A stretch of DNA of 32,278 nt from JAYWAM01 sp043782425 (GCA_043782425.1 JAYWAM010000233.1:1-32278), one strand, 5' to 3'. Positions 17,598 to 28,939 are shown, numbered from the stretch's first letter. Notes: generated by a model from the sequence alone, not told the origin. Numbers and translations are program-made.

Positions 17598-20500
17598 ATG
17601 GCAGCTAACCCCGCAGCCGCTTTCGATGTCGGCCCGCTCAGTTGGGTCAAGAGCGAAATTGACCACTCGCTGGCCGAGGCGCAGCAGTACCTCGACAAGG
17701 TGGCCGCTGATCCAGCCGACACCAAGTCCGCCAAGTACCTTGCAACTCACCTGCATCAGGTGAGCGGCGCGTTGTCTATGGTGAGCCTGGGCGCGGCAAC
17801 GCGCTTTAGCGAGGAAATCGAAAAGGCTGTGGCCGCGTTAGAGCAAGAGGGGCAAAGTCCTGCAGCACTGGTCGGCGCCATTAAAAAAGGAATATCCGCG
17901 CTTTCAGGTTATCTGGAAGGTCTGATAGCCGGTCGCCCCGATCACCCGATGCAGCTTGCTACAGTGTATGTAGAGCTGAATCGTGCGCGCGGCGCAACCG
18001 ATGCCGCACAGAGCGACCTGTTCCACCCAGACCTTAGCGTCACGCTGCCGCTGGCCGAAAATGTCGACTCGCGGCAGCCGCCCAGAGAAATGGTTGAGCA
18101 GTCGCTCAGGCTAAAACGTAGTACTTTTCAGACCGGGCTGCTCAAGCTGTTACGCGACAAGGACTTCGCGACCGGTCTGCGCGCCATGCGCGATGCAGTT
18201 TTGGGTGTTGAGTCTTTGGAGTTGTACGGACCTAGCCGCACCTTCTGGTTTACCGCGAGCGGATTTTTCGACGCTGTAGCGCACAGCCCCAAGGAGCTGG
18301 GCTCTGTCGCGGTCGCGCTGTTTGGCAAGCTGGATCAACAGATAAAATTGTTGCAAGACGGTGCGCAGAAAGTGCCGGAGCGCCTGTTCCGCGATCTGTT
18401 GCTCATCATCGGTAAGAGCGCCTCGCCTTCAGCGCGCGTGCGTCAGGTGCGCGAGCTTTATCGTCTTGACGACCTGCTTGCTGCACCCGATGCATCGCGT
18501 GGTGAGAGCGCCGATGAGAATCTCAAGGCGGTGTTACGCGCGCTGCGTGAAATGACACTGGTACAAAAGGAGAACTGGCTCAAATTTACCTCCGGAAATC
18601 GCGCCGCCATCGAGGCCTTTGCCAAGCAGGGCGAGTCGTTGCTGGGCGCCGCCGCTAAGCAGCCCAATGCTGATCTGACACTGGTATTCAAGGCGCTCGC
18701 CAACGTGGGCGTCACCTTACGCGCGTCGGGTGTTCCGCCGTCGGAGGGAGCGGCGCTTGAAATCGCCACTGCTTTGCTGTTCATCGAAAACACGCTGGAA
18801 AAATACTTTACTCTTTCAGCAGATTTTGCCGACCACGCCAAAACCGTTTCCTCGCGTATCGCCTCGACTCTGGCAGGCGCTGCCCAGTCGCCGCTTGACC
18901 CGGCGTCAGCAGGATTGATGGATGATATGAGCAAGCGCGCTCAGGAGCGCATGCTCATATTTCAGGTAGGGCAAGAGGTACAGGTCAACCTGCATGGTAT
19001 CGAACAAGTATTGGATGGTTATTTCCGCGACCCGCTGAAGACCAACCAGTTGCCCGAGTTGGCCGCTTTGTTTGCGCAAATACAGGGTGCGCTCGCCATT
19101 TTGGAGCTGGACGAAGCTGCGGCGCTTAATCAATTGCTTGCGCAGCGCGTTGCTCAGTACGCCAGCGGCGCGCGCAAAGGCGAAGGTGAGGATGCCGATG
19201 CCGTTGCCGAGGGTATCAGCGCGTTGGGGTTGTATGTGTCGGCGCTACAACAGGGGCAAGCCAACCCACGCGAAGTGTTGTTGCCCGCGTTGATTCGCTA
19301 CGGCCTTGCCGCCAAGTCAGATGATGCAACGACTGCCGATAAAACCGAGGTGGTGTCGGAAGCCGACATGCAAGCGCACAAACAGAAAGCACAGACTCTG
19401 TTTGAAGAATGGAAGACCCAGTTCGAGGGGTGGAAGCAGGCGCCCGAGCAGACCCATACGCGCGAGCAGCTTAAACAGGTTGTCGCCCAACTTAAGCGCG
19501 ATGCCGAGCTGGCATCGGATTCGGCTGTTGCCAAACAGACCTCCGACGCGCTATCGTTGTTGGAGAGCGCGGATGACCCGCATAAGGCAGGGCTCATCGA
19601 AGCTTTCCAGGTTATCGCCCCAACGCAGTCCGCCGTTCCTGTTGAGGCGCCTGCAGCGCAGATGGTGCAGCTACTAGACAAGGAAGGCGCGGAGATTGAC
19701 GCCGAGCTTCTGGAGATTTTCCTTGAAGAAGCGCGCGAGGTGGTCGGCACCATCAATGAAAATCTCGAGGTGCTGCGCAGTCAACCGCAAGATCGCGAGG
19801 CCATGACCGTCATCCGCCGCGGCTTCCATACCCTCAAGGGCAGCGGCCGCATGGTCGGCTTGAACGACTTGGGCGAAGTCGCATGGCAGGCCGAACAGGT
19901 CATGAACAAATGGCTCAAGGAAGAAAAGCTGCCTTCGCCCGGATTGCTACGCTTCGTCGAACTGACTTCCAATACCTTCGGTAAGTGGGCTCAAAATCTG
20001 CAAGGCAGCGGCGAAGCGCCGGCGGATAGTACAGAAATCGTGCGCATAGCAGAGCAGCTCAAGAATGACAGGGAACCCGATTTTGCCGATAGCTCGGCGT
20101 CAGTCCGCACAACGGCACCCATAGACGCTGAGCCGACGCCGGTTGAAGAGCAATCCAGGGCGGCGGAAGAACCAATAGCAGAGCAAGCTGAAGAGCAGGA
20201 GGCGCTCGCAGTCGAGGCAGTAGAAGAGCAGGAAGAAGAGGTGCAAATCGGCGACGTGGTAGTTTCTGCTGCACTGTTCTCGATATACCTGGGCGAGGCC
20301 GCCCAGCACATCGAGACCCTGAATGCTGAAATGTGCGAGCTTGAAGCCAACGCCCTGACCCCGGTAAGCCATTCCTTCATGCGTGCGGCGCACACGCTCA
20401 ACAGCTCGTCGCGCACCACCGGCTTTGTGCAAATTGCCGAAGTGGCGTTCGGTCTGGAAAAGTGGTTACAAGACGCCATTGAATTGCCGCCACAATTCGA

Positions 20501-23417
20501 CGCCCATCGCCTCGATGTCACGCGTAGCGCGGTCGATGCTCTCACCATGATGGTCGCTGACCTCAAAGAGCAGAACGCGCCGCTTGCGCGCGAAGATGTA
20601 GTGGCAGAACTGAAAGCGCTGCGCGAAAATCTTTCCGAGGCGCGTCGCACCGGCGAAGGCACGCATACGCGTAAGCCGCACCTGATCGAGCCGAGCGAGG
20701 AAGCTGCCGAAGCCCTCGATATTGCGCTGTCAGATGCAGATGCGCCAGACGCCGAAGCGCCAGATGTCAAGACGCCAGAGCCGCCCAGTAGCGCCGATGC
20801 GACGCCTGATTTCCTTAGCGACCTCATTCCTGAGATCCTTGTAGAGGAAGCCACAACACAGCCTGCTGACGAGCTGCCCCCTCTGGATACGGAGGAGCTG
20901 CCGCAGATCGTGGAGGTAGAGCAAGAAGCGCTCGCTGCGCCGTTTGTCCCAGCAGCAGAGACGTTTTTCGCGCCGCCTGTGCTTGCAGGGTCTTTGTCGC
21001 AAACACCTTCGACTGCTGAGGCCGATAAGCAGGAAGATTTCGATCCTGGCAGAGAAAAGCGCCGCATGCTGGACGACGTCGACAAGGATTTGTTGCCGAT
21101 CTTCCTCGACGAGGCCAAAGAAATCGCACCGCAAGTAGGTAATGCATTGCGTGCCTGGAGATCGCAGCCAAACGATCACGCGCCTGTGGTGTTGCTGGCG
21201 CGCCATCTGCACACCTTGAAGGGTAGCGCGCGCATGGCCGGTCTCATGCGCCTGGGCGAACTGGCGCATGTGATCGAAACCAAGATCATCTCGATGGATG
21301 CGCAGAGCCCCCCAGCCGCTTCACGTTTCGAAGAAATTGACGACTATTTTGACCGCTTCACCAGCTCGCTCGATCTACTGCAAAAAGGCGAGGACATCGG
21401 TAGCCTGTTCGACATCCCGGTCGCTGATATTTTCGAACAAAAGAAAGACAAGCCTGCCGCTCTCGCTGTCATGGCTGCCGCCGCCCAGGCGGTGCAGGCC
21501 GAGGTCGCTCTTGAAGGCCACGAGCGCCAGGCGCTGTTACGCGTCAATGCCGACTTGATCGACCGCTTTGTAAACGAAGCGGGCGAATTGTCCATTGCCC
21601 GTTCGCGTATTGATGGCGAAGTCATTTCCTTCAAACGCGCGCTGGTCGAGCTGACCGATAACATTGCGCGCATGAAATCGCAGTTGCGCGAAATCGAGAT
21701 CGAGGCGGAGACACAGATTGCCTCGCGCACCAAGGAGCTTGAGACACACGCCGAGAAGTTTGACCCGCTCGAATTTGATCGTTTTACGCGCATGCAGGAG
21801 GTCACACGCTTTCTCGCCGAGAGCCTGAATGACGTCAACACGCTGCATTTGGGTTTACAAAAGAATATCGACGAAACCGAAGCCGCTTTGCTGCAACAAG
21901 GCCGCCTGAACCGTGATCTGCAACAAGGCTTGATGGGCGTGCGGCTGGTGCCTTTAGGAAATCTTCAAGATCGCCTGTATCGCGTAGTGCGTCAGACGGC
22001 AAAGGAATTGGGCAAGAAGGCCAATCTGGAATTCCGTGGCGCGCGAGTCGAGCTCGACCGCTCCGTGCTGGAAAAGGTCACCGCACCCTTTGAGCATTTG
22101 CTGCGCAACGCTGTATCTCACGGTATCGAGACGCCGAAGCAACGCCTTGCCGCTGGCAAAAGCGAGCTCGGCGAGATAACGCTGGACGCAAACCAGGTCG
22201 GTAATGAGGTAGTGCTCACCCTGTCCGACGATGGTGCAGGGCTGAACTACGCGCGCATTCGCGAGAAAGCCATAGAAAACAAGCTGCTCGATTCGGCTGC
22301 CGATGTCGCCGATGAACTATTGGTGCAGTATATTTTCATGCCGGGATTTTCAACGGCTGCGGAAGTTACTGAGATAGCAGGACGTGGCGTCGGTATGGAT
22401 GTGGTACGCAGCGAAATCAATTCAATGGGCGGGCGTATCGAGATTACCTCCGTTTTTGGCAAGGGTACCTCGTTCATCATTACCTTGCCGCTCACGCTTG
22501 CCGTAACCCAGGCGGTTATGGTCAAAGTCGGCGCACAAATGCTCGCGATTCCTTCCGTGATGATCGAGCAGGTACAAGAATATAAAGGTAAAAAATACGA
22601 CGCGCTGCTGGAAATGAAGGACATCGACTGGAAGGGCAATCGTTATCCGCTGCGTTCGCTCGAAGCGCTGTTGGGCGGCACTCCGGTCGCATCAGTGCAA
22701 CGCAAAGCCGCAGTAATTCTTGCCAAAAGCGGAACCCAGCGTGCCGCTGTGCAGGTGGATGAAATCATCGGTAACCGCGAAATTGTGGTTAAGACCATCG
22801 GTCCACAGCTCGCGCGTATGGTCGGTGTTGCCGGTGCGACAGTGTTAGGTAACGGCAAGATTGTGCTGATACTGAATCCGGTACATCTGGTGTTCCGTGT
22901 TCCCACAGTGGTCGCTGCTGAGAGCACGGGCGATGCCGAGGAGTTCGAGCAACCAAGCGAGGCAGCCGTCACCCATGGCGCTATGGCGCTACCAGGAGCG
23001 GTGGCCTCTATTGTGCCGATTCGCAGCTCCGCGCCACTGGTGATGGTGGTGGACGATTCGTTGACGGTGCGCAAGATAACCAGCCGCATGCTCACCCGCG
23101 AGGGCTACGAAGTCACCAGCGCCAAAGACGGTGTCGATGCCCTCAAGCAACTGCAGGATCTCGAACCGGCCATCATCCTGCTCGATATCGAAATGCCGCG
23201 CATGGACGGCTTTGAGTTTGCGCGTAACGTGCGTTCCGATGCCAAGACCAAGATGATCCCTATCATCATGATTACCTCGCGCACTGCGGACAAACACCGC
23301 AACCACGCCAAAGAGCTTGGGGTGAACGAGTATATGGGTAAGCCCTACCAGGAAGACAAATTGCTCGCGCTGATTCGTACTTATGTCGGCAGTGCTCGCG
23401 AGGCGACGGACGCCTAG
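17598..23417 (+). CDS. chpA: ChpA/PilL, multi-Hpt hybrid histidine kinase of the Pil-Chp system
   Basis: 1939 residues. CheA-like kinase that should phosphorylate PilG and PilH. Hpt-like modules seen: HLHQVSGAL with His53, canonical FHTLKGSGRM with His744, AHTLNSSSR with His932, and HTLKGSARMAG with His1205. Others in the first 700 residues may lack the His. Acidic Ala/Pro/Glu linkers separate them. The CheA core follows: coiled dimerisation region (about 1340-1480), HATPase with HLLRNAVSHG (near 1505), LSDDGAGLN (near 1545) and GRGVGMDVV (near 1595), then CheW (about 1635-1770). The C-terminus is a receiver domain with VVDDS (near 1815) and phospho-acceptor Asp1863 in LLDIEMPRMDG. It starts 31 nt after pilJ. 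No pilK or chpB follows. Confidence 0.95.
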   Translation: MAANPAAAFDVGPLSWVKSEIDHSLAEAQQYLDKVAADPADTKSAKYLATHLHQVSGALSMVSLGAATRFSEEIEKAVAALEQEGQSPAALVGAIKKGISALSGYLEGLIAGRPDHPMQLATVYVELNRARGATDAAQSDLFHPDLSVTLPLAENVDSRQPPREMVEQSLRLKRSTFQTGLLKLLRDKDFATGLRAMRDAVLGVESLELYGPSRTFWFTASGFFDAVAHSPKELGSVAVALFGKLDQQIKLLQDGAQKVPERLFRDLLLIIGKSASPSARVRQVRELYRLDDLLAAPDASRGESADENLKAVLRALREMTLVQKENWLKFTSGNRAAIEAFAKQGESLLGAAAKQPNADLTLVFKALANVGVTLRASGVPPSEGAALEIATALLFIENTLEKYFTLSADFADHAKTVSSRIASTLAGAAQSPLDPASAGLMDDMSKRAQERMLIFQVGQEVQVNLHGIEQVLDGYFRDPLKTNQLPELAALFAQIQGALAILELDEAAALNQLLAQRVAQYASGARKGEGEDADAVAEGISALGLYVSALQQGQANPREVLLPALIRYGLAAKSDDATTADKTEVVSEADMQAHKQKAQTLFEEWKTQFEGWKQAPEQTHTREQLKQVVAQLKRDAELASDSAVAKQTSDALSLLESADDPHKAGLIEAFQVIAPTQSAVPVEAPAAQMVQLLDKEGAEIDAELLEIFLEEAREVVGTINENLEVLRSQPQDREAMTVIRRGFHTLKGSGRMVGLNDLGEVAWQAEQVMNKWLKEEKLPSPGLLRFVELTSNTFGKWAQNLQGSGEAPADSTEIVRIAEQLKNDREPDFADSSASVRTTAPIDAEPTPVEEQSRAAEEPIAEQAEEQEALAVEAVEEQEEEVQIGDVVVSAALFSIYLGEAAQHIETLNAEMCELEANALTPVSHSFMRAAHTLNSSSRTTGFVQIAEVAFGLEKWLQDAIELPPQFDAHRLDVTRSAVDALTMMVADLKEQNAPLAREDVVAELKALRENLSEARRTGEGTHTRKPHLIEPSEEAAEALDIALSDADAPDAEAPDVKTPEPPSSADATPDFLSDLIPEILVEEATTQPADELPPLDTEELPQIVEVEQEALAAPFVPAAETFFAPPVLAGSLSQTPSTAEADKQEDFDPGREKRRMLDDVDKDLLPIFLDEAKEIAPQVGNALRAWRSQPNDHAPVVLLARHLHTLKGSARMAGLMRLGELAHVIETKIISMDAQSPPAASRFEEIDDYFDRFTSSLDLLQKGEDIGSLFDIPVADIFEQKKDKPAALAVMAAAAQAVQAEVALEGHERQALLRVNADLIDRFVNEAGELSIARSRIDGEVISFKRALVELTDNIARMKSQLREIEIEAETQIASRTKELETHAEKFDPLEFDRFTRMQEVTRFLAESLNDVNTLHLGLQKNIDETEAALLQQGRLNRDLQQGLMGVRLVPLGNLQDRLYRVVRQTAKELGKKANLEFRGARVELDRSVLEKVTAPFEHLLRNAVSHGIETPKQRLAAGKSELGEITLDANQVGNEVVLTLSDDGAGLNYARIREKAIENKLLDSAADVADELLVQYIFMPGFSTAAEVTEIAGRGVGMDVVRSEINSMGGRIEITSVFGKGTSFIITLPLTLAVTQAVMVKVGAQMLAIPSVMIEQVQEYKGKKYDALLEMKDIDWKGNRYPLRSLEALLGGTPVASVQRKAAVILAKSGTQRAAVQVDEIIGNREIVVKTIGPQLARMVGVAGATVLGNGKIVLILNPVHLVFRVPTVVAAESTGDAEEFEQPSEAAVTHGAMALPGAVASIVPIRSSAPLVMVVDDSLTVRKITSRMLTREGYEVTSAKDGVDALKQLQDLEPAIILLDIEMPRMDGFEFARNVRSDAKTKMIPIIMITSRTADKHRNHAKELGVNEYMGKPYQEDKLLALIRTYVGSAREATDA

Positions 23418-23424
23418 CTCGTCG

Positions 23425-24252
23425 CTATCCAGTCTGTGCGGACCATAAATTGAAATGCGCCAGCACCGCTACGCCGAGCGCGATGCGGTACCAGGCAAAC
23501 GCCTTGAAGTCGTGGCTAGCGACAAAGCGGATCAAGGCGCGCACTGCAATCAGCGCAAACACAAACGACACAATAAATCCGAGGGCTAACGGGCCAAAGT
23601 CTGCGGCGCTGAACAGCCGCCAATTTTTCAGCATCTCGTAGCCGCTTGCAGCAAACATGATAGGCACGGCAAGGAAGAAAGAAAATTCCGTCGCTGTCTG
23701 ACGCGACAATCCGAAAAGCATGCCGCCAATAATAGTGGCGCCCGAGCGTGAGGCGCCAGGAATAAGCGCGACACATTGCGCAAGCCCCACCTTCAGCGCA
23801 TCGCGCCAGCTCATAGCATCGACATCCTGCACGCGTACCTGCACCTTGGCGGCGGGGCGTGACTCTACCCAGAAAATGACCAGCGCGCCTACAATGAGCG
23901 CAATGGCAACGCTTGCCGGATTGAATAGCAAGGCCTTGATGTGCTTATGCAACAGCAAACCGACCAGCGCTGCGGGTAAAAACGCCACAAAAAGATTGAG
24001 TACGAAGCGCTGCTGCTTTGCGTCATGGGTGATGCCGCTCAGCGCCGCTGCGAAGCGTACGCGATACTCCCATACCACGGCGAGAATCGCGCCGAGCTGA
24101 ATTACGATGTCGAACACCTTGCCCTTCTCGTCATTGACCCCCATCAGATCGCTTGCAATGATGAGGTGACCGGTACTGGAGATGGGGAGAAATTCGCTGA
24201 GGCCCTCGACGATGCCGAGGATGAAAGCTTTAAGAAGAAGAATGAGGTCCAT
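23425..24252 (-). CDS. uppP: Undecaprenyl-diphosphatase UppP/BacA
   Basis: 275 residues, polytopic inner-membrane protein with about eight hydrophobic segments. Removes one phosphate from undecaprenyl pyrophosphate to recycle the lipid carrier used in peptidoglycan synthesis, linking it to the ponA product. Both signatures are present: EGLSEFLPISSTGHL near residue 17 and the PGASRSGATI loop near 160-170. The ATG at 24252 (MDLILLLKAFILG) is chosen over the 24381 option because families begin there. Convergent with chpA with 7 nt between stops. Confidence 0.96.
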   Translation of the reverse strand: MDLILLLKAFILGIVEGLSEFLPISSTGHLIIASDLMGVNDEKGKVFDIVIQLGAILAVVWEYRVRFAAALSGITHDAKQQRFVLNLFVAFLPAALVGLLLHKHIKALLFNPASVAIALIVGALVIFWVESRPAAKVQVRVQDVDAMSWRDALKVGLAQCVALIPGASRSGATIIGGMLFGLSRQTATEFSFFLAVPIMFAASGYEMLKNWRLFSAADFGPLALGFIVSFVFALIAVRALIRFVASHDFKAFAWYRIALGVAVLAHFNLWSAQTG

Positions 24253-24328
24253 GTCGGCAGAATTATACGCGCTGCGCGACTTGTAGCAGGGCAGGGGTCT
24301 GAAGCGCCGCATGCGGCGACGCGCGCCC

Positions 24329-25258
24329 TCAGGCGGTGAAATAGAGCGGCTGAGGCCAGCGCAACAGCAGGGCAAAATCACCCACTTCGATCACGCGCTC
24401 CAGGTAGGCGCGGTTCTTCTCATAGGCTTCCCGATAGGGGTCGCTGTCGCCGAAATGCGCGCTCATCGTGTGATATACGCCGCCCAGCTCGTTTTCCAGT
24501 CGTGCATCGACGTAGCGTTCAAAAAAGTCCGGTGTTTTGCGCAACAAATCCTCGCTGCTTGTATAGGTGGCGCCCGGGTAACTGCTGCCGGGAGCGGAGG
24601 CAATTCCGGCCTCAACAAATTCTGTGTAAAGAAAATCGCGGCACTTTTCCAAATAATAACGATCAGCAAATTGGCTCACCAGATCACCCGTGCCTACCAT
24701 CTGGGCAATGACACGGTGCAGCGTATTCGTGCCCAGATCTGGGGACGCGCTGTCAAGTTGCGTAACGCTAATCAGGCTCGCGAGCGGCGCAAGATCGGCC
24801 AGCGGCGAGTCGGCAAGATAGCGGCGTGCAAACGCTACGCTACGTGTTTCATGAACCGGGAGCAAGCTTGCACCATGAATTGCGGCTTCGTCCGGGCGGC
24901 GCAGAAAGCCAATATCGTGCAATACAGCAAGCACAACCCCAAGCAGCGCCAAGCGCGGGCCAAGTTTCTCTTCACGCGAACGTTCCCAGCCGTCAATCAG
25001 TCGGGCAGTTGCCAGAGCAGAGTCAAAGGCATGAAACAGGTCGTGGTAGGGTGTGTCGCATGGCAACAGCCCCTCATATTCGCCCGCATAAGCGCGCGCC
25101 GTATCGCTAAAAACGCGGACAAGAAATGCGCCGTCCCAGTCGTGGCCGTAGCGCGGGCTGAGGATATCGTGCACGGTTTTTGCGACATCGGCCGGAGTGC
25201 TCAGGTCGATGGTGCCGGTAATGTCGTGGTGCGAGGCGTCATTCATTTGTGCATGCAT
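24329..25258 (-). CDS. HD-domain metal-dependent phosphohydrolase (PDEase-like)
   Basis: About 309 residues from the ATG at 25258; 25246 is also possible, and no strong ribosome binding site decides. Likely metal ligands: YHDLFHAFD near residue 75, resembling the H-N-x-x-H-A-x-D block of class I cyclic-nucleotide phosphodiesterases, LHDIGFLRRPDE with the HD pair, then IHGASLLPVHE. This suggests a phosphodiesterase or phosphohydrolase; the substrate is unknown. The C-terminal half is helical without a recognised sensor domain, and there is no membrane segment in the chosen start. A longer frame reaches 25384 but would overlap the upstream transporter gene. Confidence 0.75.
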   Translation of the reverse strand: MHAQMNDASHHDITGTIDLSTPADVAKTVHDILSPRYGHDWDGAFLVRVFSDTARAYAGEYEGLLPCDTPYHDLFHAFDSALATARLIDGWERSREEKLGPRLALLGVVLAVLHDIGFLRRPDEAAIHGASLLPVHETRSVAFARRYLADSPLADLAPLASLISVTQLDSASPDLGTNTLHRVIAQMVGTGDLVSQFADRYYLEKCRDFLYTEFVEAGIASAPGSSYPGATYTSSEDLLRKTPDFFERYVDARLENELGGVYHTMSAHFGDSDPYREAYEKNRAYLERVIEVGDFALLLRWPQPLYFTA

Positions 25259-25338
25259 GATGGCGGACTTTGCAAAAGGAGCGAAACACAATAATAAGGC
25301 GCAACGCAGATTTTCACAAACAAAATACGTAAAGTCGC

Positions 25339-26238
25339 TCAGCGCGTATCCGGTTCGAAAAAAACCCATTTCGCAGAGGGCCACTTTTCCTGCATGCGCG
25401 CCTCGACCGCGTTGATATCTTCCACCATTTTGTCCACTCTAGTGCTTTCTTTCATTTTGGCTTTGACGGCGATCACCATATGTTCGCCCCAGGCGAGAGT
25501 AATGACACGAAACAACTGCGCGACCTCTGGCTGGGCGGCGACAAAATGCTCAATCTCGTGACGTAGCGCAGGCGATACCGATTCGCCCACGATGAGACTC
25601 TTGATCTCGACAAGCACGAATATCGCCACCAGCATCAGCAACACGCCCACGCCGATGGAGCCGAGCGCATCAAACAGCAGGTTGCCGGTTAAAAGCGTAA
25701 GACCGATACCGAGCAGAGCGATGACAAGGCCACCCAAGGCGGCAATGTCTTCACCAGTCACTACCAGCAATTCCGATTGGCGTGTAGTTTGAAACCATGC
25801 CAGCAGCGATTGCGCGCCGCGCTCCGGCGCCAGCGCCTTCATGGCGCCCCACAGCGAAAAAGCTTCAAGACCGATAGCCGCAATAAGCACCAGCAAGGCC
25901 GTAGTGGCATGCTCCAAAGGATGGGGGTGGGTGATGCGCACTATGCCCTCGTAAACAGAAAACGCGCCACCAACAAAAAACAGCATAAGCGCCACCATCA
26001 TCGACCAGAAATACACCACGCGCCCGTGTCCCAGCGGGTGGTCGTCGGATTCGGGGCGTTTCGCCTGCTTCATGCCCAGCAGCAGTAAACCCTGGTTGCC
26101 ACAGTCAGCGTAGGAGTGTATCGCCTCGGCCATCATGGAGCCTGAGTTGGTGAAAATTGCCGCTGCGGTTTTGGCAATGGCGATGCCGCTGTTTGCGCCT
26201 AGCGCGTAGAGAATTGCTTTGAGGGAGCCTGATGCCAT
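25339..26238 (-). CDS. Cation diffusion facilitator family transporter (SLC30A9-like clade)
   Basis: 299 residues with about six membrane helices and a C-terminal cytoplasmic domain of about 90 residues. Likely exports a divalent metal (Zn, Fe, Co or Mn) by proton exchange. TM2 has the HSYAD block followed by CGNQGLLLLG, close to the usual HSxxDxxxN. The loop DDHPLGHGRVVYFW is typical. TM5 reads VTGEDIAALGG, lacking the His of the common HxxxD motif, as in the SLC30A9-like branch, so metal choice cannot be read off. Lies between the HD gene and thiC, all on the minus strand. Confidence 0.88.
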   Translation of the reverse strand: MASGSLKAILYALGANSGIAIAKTAAAIFTNSGSMMAEAIHSYADCGNQGLLLLGMKQAKRPESDDHPLGHGRVVYFWSMMVALMLFFVGGAFSVYEGIVRITHPHPLEHATTALLVLIAAIGLEAFSLWGAMKALAPERGAQSLLAWFQTTRQSELLVVTGEDIAALGGLVIALLGIGLTLLTGNLLFDALGSIGVGVLLMLVAIFVLVEIKSLIVGESVSPALRHEIEHFVAAQPEVAQLFRVITLAWGEHMVIAVKAKMKESTRVDKMVEDINAVEARMQEKWPSAKWVFFEPDTR

Positions 26239-26314
26239 GGTGGTTTTTCCAATATGAATAGACGGCTCAGGATCCTCGCAAACTTCGGTTTACCCTGAAA
26301 GTGTATTTTTGAAA

Positions 26315-28198
<1,884 letters not shown>

Positions 28199-28215
28199 TG
28201 ACAGCTCCTATGCAG

Positions 28216-28272
28216 AAAAAGGCGCGGAGCGTCGGCGGGGCGGTGGATCGCTTGCCTAACGCTTCCTACGCC
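28216..28272 (-). terminator. Possible expression-platform stem with U-run before thiC
   Basis: On the minus strand GGCGTAGGAAGCG (28272-28260, the 3' end of the aptamer) can pair imperfectly with CGCTCCGCGCC (28231-28221), which is followed by TTTTT (28220-28216). A competing stem is AGCGT-TA-GGC with GCC-G-ACGCT. The first pairing would compete with the aptamer, so which state terminates cannot be settled by eye. Confidence 0.3.
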
Positions 28273-28388
28273 GGTGTTAACCGGATCAGGTTCAGAGGGT
28301 ATTTCTCACCCAGTAGCCTGTGGCTTGGCGACCGAGGTCGCTGTATCGCTTAAAGCCAAACAAACTACTACCGGGACCCCTGCGTTAT
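28261..28388 (-). promoter_or_regulatory. TPP riboswitch (THI box) controlling thiC
   Basis: Read on the minus strand, the conserved segments appear in order: GCAGGGGTCCCGG, then CTACTGGGTGAGA (the TGAGA pyrimidine-sensor loop), then ACCCTCTGAACCTGATCCGG and TTAACACCGGCGTAGGAA, the pyrophosphate-sensor side. It ends about 62 nt before the thiC ATG. The P3 arm between GGTAGTAG and CTACTGGG is lengthened by roughly 50 nt. High TPP should repress thiC. Confidence 0.95.
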
Positions 28389-28757
28389 CAGCGGTCAAAG
28401 TACTGCAATTGCGAGTTGAATGCAAGTTCGCGCAACCATCCTTTCGGCAAATGAAAGGCTGGCGCTGTGAAGTTTCTGCTCAAGCAGTACGCGCATGGAG
28501 CGCTCGGTGTATGGATCAAGTTGCGACTTAGGGGCAGTGCGGCCTTGTCGGAGTTACTATGATATTACCACCGCATTAGCGGCCTAAACGAGACTGGCGC
28601 GCTGACATGCCTCAGCCGCCTGGCGCCCAAGTATCTTGAGAGGCGGCGACGAGCTATCGGTATCAAACAAGCGCTCGACCGGCGATGGCCTGGTCTATTG
28701 TGGTCGCACGCCACATGGCGCGCGAGACGACTGAACAAAAGTGTTAAACTTCGCGAC
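28389..28757. other. Intergenic stretch without a supported gene
   Basis: 369 bp between the riboswitch and the RAYT remnant. It should contain the thiC promoter (minus strand) near its left end. A plus-strand open frame runs through 28561-28898 without an ATG until 28698 and is antisense to the transposase remnant, so I do not call it. The part nearest 28757 may be decayed transposase, but I cannot align it. Confidence 0.5.
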
Positions 28758-28939
28758 TTACTTGACGTGGTCACGTCCCGAACTAAACGTTTTTCTGCGC
28801 CTATAGCGGGAGACGCCTTGCTGCAACAACTGAAAAAAATTGCGGCAAACATCGCAGAAGTAGACATCCTAATATCGTTGCTGCGCAGCATGACGTGATA
28901 GATTCCTTTGTCCACATGAAGTTGCAGCTTGCGGAACAT
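28758..28939 (-). pseudogene. RAYT / IS200-like Y1 transposase remnant, frameshifted
   Basis: The ATG at 28939 begins MFRKLQLHVDKGIYHVMLRS, the conserved start of REP-associated tyrosine transposases (family pattern RKLR.....GxYHVxxRGN). About 24 codons in, the matching frame shifts: in a neighbouring minus-strand frame one reads DVYFCDVCRNFFQLLQQG then VSRYRRR, which corresponds to the family's D-F-F-D-D-x-D-R-x-x-F-x-x-L-L-Q-E-G block. That frame hits a stop at 28758. The HUH and catalytic Tyr regions are not found, so the gene is dead. Confidence 0.7.

Noticed and set aside
19991..21118. 375-codon minus-strand frame inside chpA, Ser-rich
   Set aside because: It mirrors the Ala/Glu-rich linker of chpA on the other strand. 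Low-complexity Ser/Ala content and the certain sense gene make it a shadow.
24305..24318. CGCCGC-AT-GCGGCG palindrome after the HD gene as terminator
   Set aside because: No U-run on either strand and the surrounding sequence is GC-rich, so the palindrome can occur by chance.
24311..25294. 327-codon plus-strand frame inside the HD gene
   Set aside because: Antisense to the HD-domain gene, whose metal-binding motifs are clear.
28561..28898. Plus-strand open frame of about 113 codons
   Set aside because: No ATG until 28698, no ribosome binding site, and it is antisense to the recognisable RAYT remnant. Composition does not resemble any family I know.
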